This document shows, one piece after another, positions 1-12,200 of a DNA stretch of 64,000 nt. How positions within the stretch are numbered: the stretch's first letter is position 1; every line of letters starts with the position of its first letter. Under the pieces are notes generated by a model, which made no database searches, was not told where the DNA came from, and was given only the letters and a program-made list of their open reading frames with translations. The position numbers and the translations under genes were made by a program. Origin of the DNA: Lytechinus variegatus (taxonomy: Eukaryota; Echinodermata; Echinoidea; Temnopleuroida; Toxopneustidae); the NCBI RefSeq assembly GCF_018143015.1, contig NC_054742.1, positions 59,900,853 through 59,964,852 on the forward strand, written 5' to 3'.

Positions 1-640
1 AATTAATTTATGATTTCATTTCATGACCTTTTTCATGTCATCTGCTTCATCATCAAATAGAGTTAACAGGCATAATCCGTGCTCTTTTTAGCCTTCATCG
101 TGTTAGTTTCTCTGTAACTGAGAATTATGTTGAAATAAGTGGTGCTTAATTCGTACAGAATACAAATCTGTTTCATTTATGACTTATAGAAAGTAGTTGA
201 AATTGTAATTGACAAAAGTAATGGATAATTGTAATATGCAAAATGTAATTTAATTGAAAATTAATTGTAATTGATTTTTTTTCAATTACTTAATTGTAAT
301 TGACAAAAGTAATTGAACCCAACCCTAAAAGCCACCCCCAAAATTATGATGATGATGATGATGATAATAATAATGGAAATAAATTAATTAAAATGATGAG
401 TATAATAATAATGAATAGATCGATGGATGGAAGGATAGATGGATGAATGCATGAGATTAATGAATGTACGAATTAAATAAATAATTAAATAAATATATAA
501 ATTAATTAAATGAATGAAATACATATATACATAAAATAGATATCAAAATAAATAAGTAAATAAATCAATAAAAACAGTAAAATAAAAGAATTAATGATAA
601 CCCTTGGCGTTTAAATGACAAAATAGCCACAAGCAAACTC
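1..640. repeat. AT-rich flank with simple repeats
   Basis: No gene is visible. Bases 190-320 repeat a TAATTGTAATTGACAAAAGTAA-like theme. A GAT/AAT trinucleotide run occupies about 348-375, followed by degenerate GATGGATG and AAATAAAT tetranucleotide tracts to about 590. Short open frames here have no recognisable similarity and biased composition. Confidence 0.7.
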
Positions 641-1904
641 CTTCTGATTTCCATACAAAGTTCCATTTAGTGCAAAAAGAAATAAAAATAGGTAGCCCCA
701 CATTCAGAAAATGGTAATTTTTTTCATCTGATAGCAAACGTGAATAGTGGAGGTAGCTAACTTTGTTTTTTATATCATAAAAAAAAGGAATAGTCATGAT
801 TGTGAAATCAAGTACATTTATTGCAAGGATCATTTCCTCTATTAAAAATCACATTTTTATTTAATACACAAGTATTTCTATCAGTATTTTTGGTAAGAAA
901 TTGTTTAATAAATAACTTTTCAAAACAACAACACATTATATATTTGTTCCTGCAACGAAAAGAAACATTGCAGAAATTATTGAAAATTGAAAAAACATAC
1001 ATATCTTTAGTTTTTTGGTAAATCTCCCCAAAAGTGTATGTCACTATACTATTTCAATGTTAGATTGCATGAATGCAATGCACATGCCCCCCCCCCCCAT
1101 GGGTATGGTGTGAAAAACTGAATGATATAAACTGAAAATAAATTTTATTGGATAATTTTTCAAAAACAAACTTTGCATAAAAATCAAATTTGATCAGGTG
1201 CCCAATGAAAATGAAATATCTTTGTAACTGATACTTACATCCAGTTTATATAAAGCCCATTCTCAAGCATGGAATGGGCTGAAAATTTCAGGATATTATC
1301 TTTGTTTGTAGTTTTCTATGTAAGTAATATAAGAACTCACAATACTTTTCAAATAAACAATACAAATTTTACCAAGGGAGGTTGATAGATGCCAAATTTA
1401 ATTTATTCTAATGGATGAAAATAAAATGCCAAATCTCATTTCTAACAGTCGAATACACATTCAAAGACTGGTAAAAAACAGGGTGAAGTAGTTCATCTTA
1501 AAGTTCTGACATATTTTCTTACTGTCATCAATATGCACTAGGTGGATTGATGATGCCATGTCCCCATTTTCCCTTTTATTACCTTACGTATATGAAATCA
1601 TAATCATATTTTCTTACAGATGTGTAAAACATGTCTCCCTTGTAAAAAAATATTGCCTTCTGCCAGGAAAGATGGCTGGTGGTACAGCACGGTAGAACAC
1701 CAGGAGTAAACAATTCACAGTATTGTACAAAAGGATGGCAATTTCTTTGGTAACCAAGGGAAATACTGGTTAACACTGGGAGATAACAAGGAAATACAGA
1801 GGGCTGTTTGAAAAAAAAACTGTTTATATGATACAAACAATTTTATGCAACTGGTGATCATTTCTTGTACTCTATGATAATAAATGATGTAGTAGGATTG
1901 AAGG
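641..1904. other. Intergenic stretch, no gene seen
   Basis: I see no coding exon or structured RNA. There is a poly-C run near 1087-1099. A segment at about 1247-1310 (TATAAAGC..CATTCT..GCATGGAATGGG..GAAA..TTTCAGG) is a diverged copy of the sequence at about 7977-8035, so it belongs to a dispersed repeat. HUS1 transcripts would run into this region from the right, but I could not choose a polyadenylation site. Confidence 0.5.
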
Positions 1905-2073
1905 TACACCATGTATCTTTCTTGGGCAAGTGTTGGTCCTGAAAAGGACCACCCGAAATCAACGTTTCCACAAGTGTGTCCTTGTCCTCTTCATGAGAAC
2001 ACGCTTGTCGAAACATCGAGTTTGGTTGGACCTTTTCAGGACCAACACTTGCCCAAGAAAGATAAATGGTGTA
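1905..2073. repeat. Foldback with histone 3'-end-like signals in both arms
   Basis: Arms at 1905-1954 and 2024-2073 are inverted repeats matching at about 47 of 50 positions, and weaker pairing continues into the 69-bp centre. Each arm reads outward as a histone-type 3' processing signal. On the minus strand 1950-1935 is GGTCCTTTTCAGGACC, a perfect 6-bp stem with a TTTC loop; on the plus strand 2028-2043 is GGACCTTTTCAGGACC, with one A-A mismatch in the stem. Each is followed about 11 nt later by CAAGAAAGAT (minus 1924-1915, plus 2054-2063), which resembles the purine-rich histone downstream element pairing with U7 snRNA. No histone coding sequence lies between the arms, so this may be a MITE or retained 3' end rather than a gene. 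The hairpin is certain; the histone link is inference. Confidence 0.75.
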
Positions 2074-2121
2074 TCGTGAAACCTAATACACTATTCTTCT
2101 TCACCATGGAAATCTTTAGAA

Positions 2122-2407
2122 GTTAAATAATAATATAATACAGGGTATTTGTGGAGCACACACATCCACCTTGTTTGGTGCTCAAGACATTCACTACGTT
2201 ACCCCGGCTAAGCTAGTCTACCGATTCCAGTGCTCACAGCTTTTTAAGGACTTACTTCCTGTCAGTACCCATTCACCTCACCTGGGTTGAGTGCAGCACC
2301 TTGTGGATCAATTTTTTGCCGAAGGAAATTACGCCATGGCTGGGATTTGAACCCACGTCCCTCAGATTGAAAGACGAGATTCCTAATCGCTAGACCACGA
2401 CGCTCCC
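2122..2407 (-). mobile_element. tRNA-derived SINE
   Basis: Read on the minus strand, the element starts GGGAGCGTCGTGG and has Pol III promoter boxes: an A-box-like TGGTCTAGCGATTAGG (2398-2383) and a B box GGTTCAAATCC (2353-2343). About 200 bp of unrelated body follow, ending in an ATT-rich tail near 2140-2122. The body portion with CTGCACTCAACCCAGGTGAG recurs in a second copy at about 15271-15517, which supports a dispersed SINE family. It does not fold as a full tRNA. It lies downstream of HUS1 in the same orientation. Confidence 0.8.
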
Positions 2408-2759
2408 AGCTGATTATATGGTAAGACGGTTTTATGCCCAACTTGTAACCCTTTCTTGTGCTATCATGATCCCTATGTAGCTAAGTCATGCATAAATTTG
2501 TGCACAACTTTTGTATACAGCTTTTATGAAACACTACCCATGTAAACACGGGGGAATCACATGTTGTACTAAATAAAATGCATGCTGCCAGCTTCTTGCA
2601 CCCTCTTAAATACCAGCAAGTCCACTGCATTGCCAATATACCTGTGCATTATGTTTATGATGGTGTCACCAATAAAAAAGATTATCACAGTCACATTACT
2701 GCCTCTTCTCTTGCAATATCAGTTATGTATTGTTATGGAAACCATCATAAGGACTGAAT

Positions 2760-3135
2760 GGTCAAGAGTTTGAAGATATCCATCAATTCAAGAGTTTGAA
2801 GATATCATTAAGCCAGCAATGAATGGTCAAGAGTTTGAAGATATCTATCAAGACAGTACTGAATGGTAATGAGTTTGCAGATATCCATCAAGACAGCGAT
2901 GAATGGTCAAGAGTTTGAAGATATCCATCATGACACCACTTAAAGGTCAGGAGTTTGAAGAAACCAAAACGCTGAGTTGTCACAATTTGAAGATATCCAT
3001 AAAAGTCAACACTGGAAGTTCAGGTCTTTGAAGATATCCACCAATCCCGTGCTGAATCGTCAAGAGTTTGAAGATATCAATCACCCCAGCACTGACTGTC
3101 GAAGAGTTTGAAGATATATCCATCAAGTCAGCACT
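2760..3135. repeat. Degenerate 40-bp minisatellite
   Basis: About nine or ten copies of a unit containing GAGTTTGAAGATATCCATCA. Unit anchors fall near 2831, 2871, 2911, 2951, 3024, 3064 and 3104, a 40-bp register with a few irregular copies. The array ends within about ten bases of the HUS1 stop codon, so it would be transcribed as the start of the HUS1 3' untranslated region. Confidence 0.85.
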
Positions 3136-3141
3136 AAATCT

Positions 3142-3227
3142 TCAATTGTAGATTATGGGCATGCTATACTGGATAGACAAGTCCTCATGAAGCAGAAAGA
3201 AGTGGATCACTCTGTTGTCTACAATGC
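3142..3227 (-). CDS. HUS1: HUS1 exon 8 (C-terminus, stop)
   Basis: Acceptor TTTTTTTCAG ends at 3228. The exon completes the split residue 253, encodes residues 254-280 including HFFLLHEDLSIQY, and ends with TGA at 3144-3142. The matching human segment has the same layout and ends at the same length. Confidence 0.95.
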
Positions 3228-6200
3228 CTGAAAAAAATTAAGAATAGGTTTATAGACATTTCCCATGGTGTAAGATTTTTTCATCATAACATATTAAGTC
3301 CACCCCAACTACAGGTTGATTTGAATGAATAGAGAAAATATACAAACAAGCATAATGCTGAAAATACCTTTAAAATCAATTGTAAAATAAGAACTTTCAA
3401 GCGTTTTTAAACCTTGCATAATTTCACAAAAGAGCTATGGGGAGACCGGGGTAAGTTGGAACATTTTTGACAAAAATGGCTATAAAATCCAAATAGATTT
3501 TATTTCAGAAACAATCAATATATCAGTTTGAATCATATATCTAAGGGCTTCAATTATTAAGTGTACTATCAGCAATTTCATGTACCGGTAGTTCTGTGCA
3601 TTATTATCGTACTCTCTCATATTAGACTTACTACAAATGATCTTGGCTGGGTTGAGCTGTTGGCCTGATAAGAAATGAATAAATTTTCTGATGTCCACTT
3701 TAGCTCCAACAAGAAGAGACGGGTCCCTCTGACTGTTCTGAGAATCAGCATCATCTGTTTGAATAAACTTATATTACTTACAGTGTTGGCAATTTGGATA
3801 TTCAACTACTTTGTTTGCTGGAATGAAAATGGTTGTGCACACATCAATGCTAAATTATGAATAACAAACAGAAGAGATATTCATATCAGTATGTATGAAT
3901 AAAATTACTACATGTATCAATATAAAATTAAAGATTATATACATATGAAATATTTATTTAAGAAAATGTGGCCCAGAAGTGACTGAAATATTGATGACAT
4001 CATTGAGTCTTAAACATGGGCAGCATTGATACAGTAACTCATGTGTAGAAGCAATGATATTTGATTCATGCGAGCAGGTATATAAAGTGGTGTGCACCCT
4101 ACATGAATGAACGAAGCATTACATATTTGCTCATTTTGAAAATTTTATCAAAGAGTCACTAGAAAGCGAAAGATATTCTATTTCAAGGATATTTTCATCT
4201 AGGTCATATAATCAGACAATCAGTTTCAAACTTTCATACCAATTGCCTTTTAGCTACGACTACTGTAAAATCTTCATACTTAAAATATAGGTCAATCTCT
4301 ATTACAAGCCGTATTTTTCTTGTCTCATCGTAACTCTTTACTTTCTGTAGTTCAACCTCATTCATGAGGGCAGCATTCTACTCAAAATGGATAATATTAT
4401 TTATCACAAAATTTTAAATTGTGGGACAGAAAGATTTTCTTAAACCTTCACAATAGATTGACTGAATGAATAATATGCAATGCTCAGAAACATTTGTATT
4501 AAGTGCTATTAAATGTTAGATATTATCATTATTATTATACATACACTCTATATAAAGCCTTCCCCCAATCTAAACTGGGTTCCAAAAGAAACTGATCAAA
4601 CTTTACAAGGACACTGCACAATTCCGATCAGTTGTAAAGTTTGATCAGTTTGTTTTGGAACCCAGTTTATTTGATATGTGTCAAAAAGGAGAATGGTACA
4701 AGAGCCATATAGCAATTGTTCAATTTGAATGTAAATTCCTCAAGGCTATGTCACTTACCCCAATTAGGATTTTCTAGATTTCTAAAGTGCGTTGACACCG
4801 TGACCTGCTCACTCTCCACTCTTAATCTCATCTCACCATTCTGGTTAGCAGATAATTCCTTCAGGATACAGAGAAGAATTTATTATAAAATATATCATTT
4901 GATAAATCCCCCAATGTGTCTAAAACTAATCTAATTAATTACTAGACAATCTTTGTGATTTTACCCAATCAAAATAAAACATCTGCATGTTTTTGTGGGG
5001 GTATATAGGTTTTCCAGGTCAAATGTCCACCGTGTCAGAGCAAATGTCCGATTAGGAAATTCAAATGTCAATAGGGAATTCAAATGCCCGTTTAGTCAGA
5101 CATATATCCAAATAGATGAATCACATGTCCATAGAGAAGTCAAAAGTCCGCACAATGGAATTCATTTTCATTAGAGAAACCAAATGTCTGTTTTGCCAAA
5201 CTAATGTCCTAATAGGTAAAGGAAATCCCAATAAAGAATTCAAATGTCCCAACAATAGGAATGATTCCATACTCCTGCATTAATTAAATCATCAAGTCTA
5301 CAATAGGTAAATCAAATGTAGTATAAGTAAATCTAATGTCCGTTTAGACTTGCTAATTGAAAGCGAAGAGCAAAGCTGCCTTACACCAAGATATCGGATG
5401 AAGATAAGCAGCAGTTGCTTGATGCCTTAAGGCAGGGGCAAGATTATGTGGAAGTTGCAAGGGTTCTTGGTATCAAACGTGATACAGCCTACCGTATCAT
5501 CCACCAGGCAGAGGCAAGGGATGGTGTTGTTTCGGTGCCACGAGGTGGGCGTCGTCATAGACTTGTGACAGATGCAACAAGGGATGTAGCAATAGATATT
5601 ATCGGGAACATCCGGAATTCACGCTGGATAAGATTAATGCAGGGCTCAGATCTCGACTTCCCAATGCCCAGCACTTCTCACAGTCTACTTTGTCCAAAAT
5701 GTTAACAGCAAATCTCATCTGCATGAAGAAGCTGGAAGACTCAGTGGCCGAGAGACACAGTGATAGAACCAAGAGAATGAGGATGGAGTTCGCTGTCAAT
5801 AGAGAGCTCGTGTACGTCGACGAAGCCAGATTTAACCTGTGGACGAAGAGGACCCGTGGTCAAGCAAGGCGTGGTCATCGGGCAGTTCGAGTACTTAGTA
5901 ACAGGAAGTCGAGGAGCAAGCCTTACAATGACTTTCGCGTTTAGCAACAGAAGAGGACTTCTCCACAACGATCTAATCAAAGGAGGGAATGAATAGTGAC
6001 TGATTCATACATTTCCTGGAGCGAGTTCCTCTTGTTGCCGAGCAGAACACCAGCATGTTGTTCGATAATGCTCGAGCTCATGGTTGTGCCCGACAGGGAA
6101 ATCTACCAGATCATGTGGAAGTCAGGAACATTCCACCCTACTCCCAATTTCTCAACGTCGTTGAAAATTGTTTCTCAAACTGGAAGGCGGCAGTTAAAAG

Positions 6201-9200
6201 GGAGTTAGCGAACGTCCAAGAAGATCTTCTCTAACCTCACAAGAGCGAATGGCAACGTTGGCACACATTGGAGAGCAAGTTGACGATGTCATCACCCCAC
6301 CCTTGAGCCAGAATCTCTTCCGTAGAATGCATCAGTACTTACCAGAATGCATGCGACAAAATGACATTTTGATGTAGGATTTCATGTAAAGACTTGCATT
6401 TTTAGTTATTTGTCTTAATTTTTTTCATTAGGGTATATGTAGTTCAGCGTTATGGCTATACACCCGTGCACGCTAATTCCTTCTCATACCAAAATTGATA
6501 TATATTTTGATCTAAGTTTGAAAAGTGAAGATTGAAAACAAAAGGGGAAAAAAGAGTAAAGCAATATTTTGAGATATACGGTGACAGTGAGTTGTTGTTC
6601 TTAGAGGAAAGTAATGAAACTTGCAAACATTGTCATTTTGTGGAAAGTGGAGATAATGTTGATATGCCTTGGTAGCCTATTGTACAGTATGTTTTGGGGC
6701 AGGTAGTACACCAAAGAGTGTTAAGAACAAAATTGAATGTTTGTTGTGATGTTTTTTAAATGAGATAATCACAGATTTTCCTTTCAATTCTGTATAAAAT
6801 AAACACAGGTTTCAAGAAATAGCTGGAAATCACTGTGCTCTTTGTTTTTATTCTGACTCAGATCCCTAATAAAGAGGAAAGAGATAGGGGTATTAAAGAA
6901 AGTGAAAACAATCAAAAGAAAAAGGAAAGAATAAAAAAAACATTAAGAAAAGAAAGAGAATTAGAAGAAGGGAAGAAATGGTCAGAAGAGAGAGAGTGAT
7001 GTGGATGAATTACCAGTTGCAATTTGTTTGCTGCCAAATTGTAAATCTTGTGAACCTTTTTAACAAGGAAAATATATTATATAAAACTTCCTTTGCATAT
7101 ATACCCATATATAACAAAAGTAAGAGAGAATTTTTTTTTTGAAAAGGTGGAATGAATGGGATGAAGAGAAAGGAGCATGTTTTGAAAAGGCGCTCAATCC
7201 CATCCAACCCAACCAAGCGGGGGTACTGGGCACCAGAAAATTCCGGGGGGGGCGTGTTGTGTATCTATTCCCCACAGGTATTCTGAAAGATGTCTTTAAA
7301 TCCAAAGGGGTCTTTAAAACCAAAATGACTTTTATTTATAGTGAACCTCCTATTCTTTCTTTATTTTTTTTTGCTTTTCAAATTCACCCCCAGTAAAAAT
7401 GTTGTTTAGGACCCTTCCAAAATGCCTCCAAAACATAGGAGGGGAGGGATATAATGAAAAAGAAAGGAATGTATGTATGAAAACACAACATAAATAAAAC
7501 GAAGGCAACAATATATATATGTATATATAAGGCAAGACCCCCTCTCATACCCCCCCCCCCAAAAAATATGTACATATCAAGTGGGTCTGCACTCTGCAAA
7601 TAAGTTGTGAAATAGGGGCTGGGGCCAAAAATCCCTTGTTTGAAAAAAGGAATAGAGCAGGATGGGAAAGGGAGAGCTGAATAACAGAAACTGAAAAAGT
7701 AAAGTATGAAAAAAAATAAGTTGTGATGTTTGAGTCACCATTATTTCAAACTATGGACAACTGAAATCCCTATATGACATTTGTTTTCCCAAGTGGGATA
7801 TTACTCTCTCTAATTGGACATTCAGTTCCCTATGTGACTTCTGGTTTCCCTAATCGGACACTTTGAACCTACATGGACATTTGGAATCCCTGCTCGGACA
7901 TCCATATTCTTATGCGGACATTTGAAATACCTATATGGACAACTGGTTCCGATCTGCGGACATTTGACCTGGAAAACCTTTATAAAAGCTATTCTAATGC
8001 ATGGAATGGGATGAAATTTCAGGAAAAAATCTGCATCTGTATGTTTCTGATATCCAAATACTAAATTTGAAAGAGAAGTGCTAAAAGAGCGATTTTTAAA
8101 CAATAATCCATTACCAAGAGAGGGTGCTATATCTTTATGATATGAATATTTGATATTTTAAGGAGAATCGGCGATTGAAAACCATTAAATAAAGACTTAA
8201 ATAAAGACAGCTACTACACCTTCTTTAAAAATGGTAAGTGATATAATACTCCATTATAATTTGTACTATTGACCTTTTACTAAAGCTTTACTAGGGCTTT
8301 CACCAAACAGAGCCAAAATATTTATATGGCTAATTTCACCATCTACATGCAGACAGATTCATAACATGTACATAAAATTTTGTTTGATAATTTTCTGAAG
8401 TAAAGAGAAAAAAGATCAAGCATTTCCTGAGATGAAAACCTGTCTAAATTAAATGACAAATTATCTGTGCTAGGATGATATTGAACACAATGACACTTTA
8501 AATATTTATATCTTGATATTTACTTTGTTATCGCATAAATCTCTGAACAATAGAAATGAAAGCAGGTTCCTTGCAATCAAGAATTTGCTGACAATGAATA
8601 ATTGCTTTGAAATAAAGCTTTAAATATGAAATGTCTTACTACCTTCTTTAAAACAAGCCTGGTTATGTTTGAAAACTAGACTCTGATGTAAAGTTCTATC
8701 AAGCACGAACAGCTTGAACATAAAGTCATTTTGAAATCTGTAACTACATGAAATTGAAGAAAACTTACAAGATAACTTCCAAGATTCTTCATCCTTTCTG
8801 CAACAGTTCTTATGACCTTCAATGGTGGCATACAAATGGTAGCCTGTGAATTTTAATGATATAAATTATTACCTGCATGACATGAACTTTGTCCATCCAA
8901 TTTATTACTCAACACAAAAATATGTCACATTGACTTTGTCAGGTCTGGGAGTCATTTCATAAAGCTATTCGTAAGTTAAGAGCGACTTTAAGATTGACTG
9001 GTGAACCTTCCTTATGCGCTAAACCATCACCAATTCAATATACTATTTACCAAAAGAAAGGATCACCAGTCGTTCTTAGCCTACGAACAGCTTTATGAAG
9101 CACCCACCCAGGCTCAACTCTATGTCTGGTAAATGCATTTGCACTAAATTACTTATCATCCATCTTCCAACCAGATCAATCCTTGATACAAAATTAAATA

Positions 9201-12200
9201 TATGGGAAGTGCATGGTAACAATTTGATGTCCCAAATGCGTAGCCAGTTTTCAGGGTTCCCAAAGAAATTTGAAAACAGAATTCCATGACTTTTCCATGA
9301 CTAAATTGCTGCTTTCCATGGCTTGCTTTCTGGCATGGTTTCCAAAATCAGACACATTATGATGGCCTCCATAACCTCCCCTCACAGCCATCCATTCCAC
9401 CCACTATCTTACTAATGACATGTACATCTACATGTATTATCATTGGTATATGGTCTGTTTCTGACCAGGGTACAGTACCATTTTCGATTCACCAACATCA
9501 AGATTCAAAATTGTCTTGAACACAAAATCATGTAATTTCTCGAACTGACAGATTTCCATGAACTACATGTATTTCCAAATTTTCAGAGCATAAAAAGATC
9601 TTGTCACAAAAGTGAACTATACAATAGATTGACATATCAAGTCACAACTGATCAAGCACTACCAGCATGGCTATCGGAACACAATACATTCAAAAGGTTC
9701 TTAATCTCTTAGTTACACAAGATGTTTCAATTGCTATTTTAGCATCAAATAATGCGTCCTCTGGAAAAGTTTCTTGAAAATGAAATACCAAAATAGGCAT
9801 CAAATGTCCAATATTCAAGATACACTTGTTAATTTAGCTGGTGTCCTCAAGTTGTATCACAAATGGCCTCACTTTTTGTAATGTAGATTGAAATGCAGCA
9901 CTATGTTGAGAAATTTAGGATGAGGATGTCTTCGTTAGCCTTTTTTCATGTCACCTTATTGTTAAACTTAAATGTCACTCTTAATAATTGGCTCATGTTT
10001 GAATATGTAAAGTGTTTCATCTTCATATAATTCAGGGTTCCCCCAGAAATTTGAAAACAGAATTCCATGACCTTTATGTGGAAGTTTTGTAGTAAAGGTG
10101 AATTCAGGATCCCAATTTCAATGTGCCTGGAAAATTTGACATTTACACTAATTGCCATGAATGTTGAGTAAAATTGTACAAAACTTGAAATTTAAATTCT
10201 ATAAAAACAACTAAGAATGCAGTATCAGCATGCTGAGAGTGAGAGAAACTCTACATAATGCTAGCTACCACCCCTGTGCATATACCATATTATGATGCTA
10301 GCCACCACCCATGTACCAGCACCCCTACGCACCAGCATGCCTGCTCACCACAAGACCAAAACCACTAAACGTATGCAGACTACATGACTGGAGACCACAT
10401 AACATTGAAAAGCTCTGGAGGCAAGGGACGCCACACCCTTTCAGCTTTCCACTGGAAACTATGTCCCCAGGAGTTTTGTAGAATTTGGCATGTAACAAAA
10501 CTGACAAAAATGGAAATTATGAACACCAATTATAATAGCACAGTATGATAATTAAGTATGAGAGACCTTTGCGAGACATGACAAAACGAAAAGCTGCCAT
10601 AGCCACGAGGTAAATGCAATTCCATGACTTTTCACAAATTTTCCAAATTCCTTGACTTTTCCCTAACTTTCCAGGACCACAAATTTTTCCAGGATTTTCC
10701 ATGACCGCGGGAACCCTGAGTTTTACATTGTCTACATTGCTACATGAATAACCTTTAACTCAGGACTATCGGCAGGCATAATTGCTACAAACAATAGCTT
10801 GGGCAGCAGAAGGTGATAATCATATTGACTGGAGGTAATTTTCGGAAAATGTCATATATTTCCCTCTCTAGACCCGTATGCCCTCATCTCGACTTGGGGC
10901 ACTATGATACCAGCTTGGGAAATATGATTTATGTGGTATCTCCCTCAAGGCCAGTCAATATTACAATTGACCATTTACATGTAATGCTAAACTTTAACAA
11001 AATCGTGTAAATGCATGGTTACCAAAATCGTTCTTTTAATCAGGTCTTAAATTTGGATAATTTTAGGTTAAGGATCCTTTTCCATACTGCATATTTTTAC
11101 ATTACAGCATCAACAGGAAAAATGAAAAAGGGCACAACAAATCTCCAAGGCAAATGAGAGAGGCATCAAGGCCAGTAGCCAGGGCAAACCATGACCATGG
11201 CCTTGGGTCGATTCAAGCGCTGTTAAATTGGGCAATCACAAGCCTTACAAAGAGAAGAGAATCTTGACTTACATCAAAATCTGGTAGAGTTGGTTCACTA
11301 TATTCCTCCCATTGTCTCCTTGGCATGACAGTGACAGGTATATCATGAGTGATTGTTCGGCTGTGGCCTGTTCTTGATGGCTACAGAAAAAAAATTCATA
11401 GGAAAGAGATAAAAAATTCAGAGGAAAAGAATTTATATTCACTTAGTCTAAAAGCAATTGATCTTCTTCTTAGATAATCTGATGGGCTAAACCCATTTTG
11501 GTCTTCCCAAGTTTCAATCTTACTTCATTTCATCTGTAGACTGGATGGATTCTCGACTGAACACAATAAAAATTTAAGCCTATGTCATTGCCAGATCTGA
11601 ACTAAAGTGCATACTTTATTCTGATATTATGAAAACCATCAAATTAATCCTATCAGATTGTTAATATAGAGATTATATTTTAACATGAACAAGCATTCCC
11701 CCAAACTGAAAATCAATGTCATAAGACAACCATGACATCACACTCTGTTGGAACCATTTTATGAGGGCTAATAAGGCTGCAACAACTGGACATTTCAGCA
11801 AGTATATGCTGACATACTGTAATTGGGTTATTTCCAATTGGTCTAATGCCAATTCATCCAATTACCAAATCATCTATAGTCATTTGGTCTATCATCAGTT
11901 AGTCCAATATCCACACATGGTCTAATTGCCATTTCGTCCAATCACCCTTTTGTCTAATAACCATTTGGTCCAATAGCCATTTAAACCATATACCATTTGG
12001 TCTTATTGGACTATAAGTGCTAATTGGGCGAAATGAATGAAAAGGTATTACACCTACTGATTATGATACAGAATGGTCATAGACGAAGTGGTTATTAGAT
12101 GAAGTGATTATTGGATCAAATGGTTACTGGACCGAATGGCATTAGACTAAATGAAGGCAGATGAATTGGCAATTTAGCCTGTAAGTGTGGCCAGCGGTTT

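Noticed and set aside
2343..2407. Functional tRNA gene at the SINE head
   Set aside because: It has A and B boxes but no pairing acceptor stem, and the sequence continues into a SINE body shared with another copy.
2760..3135. CRISPR-like array of 40-bp repeats
   Set aside because: Units are contiguous and degenerate with no unique spacers, no cas genes, and the genome is animal.
7010..7599. Short ORFs within the IS630-like element
   Set aside because: Low complexity, overlapping on both strands, with no recognised domain.
5007..7979. CRISPR-like spacing of CAAATGTCC motifs
   Set aside because: Motifs are degenerate and inverted between the two ends of a transposon, which fits subterminal binding sites.
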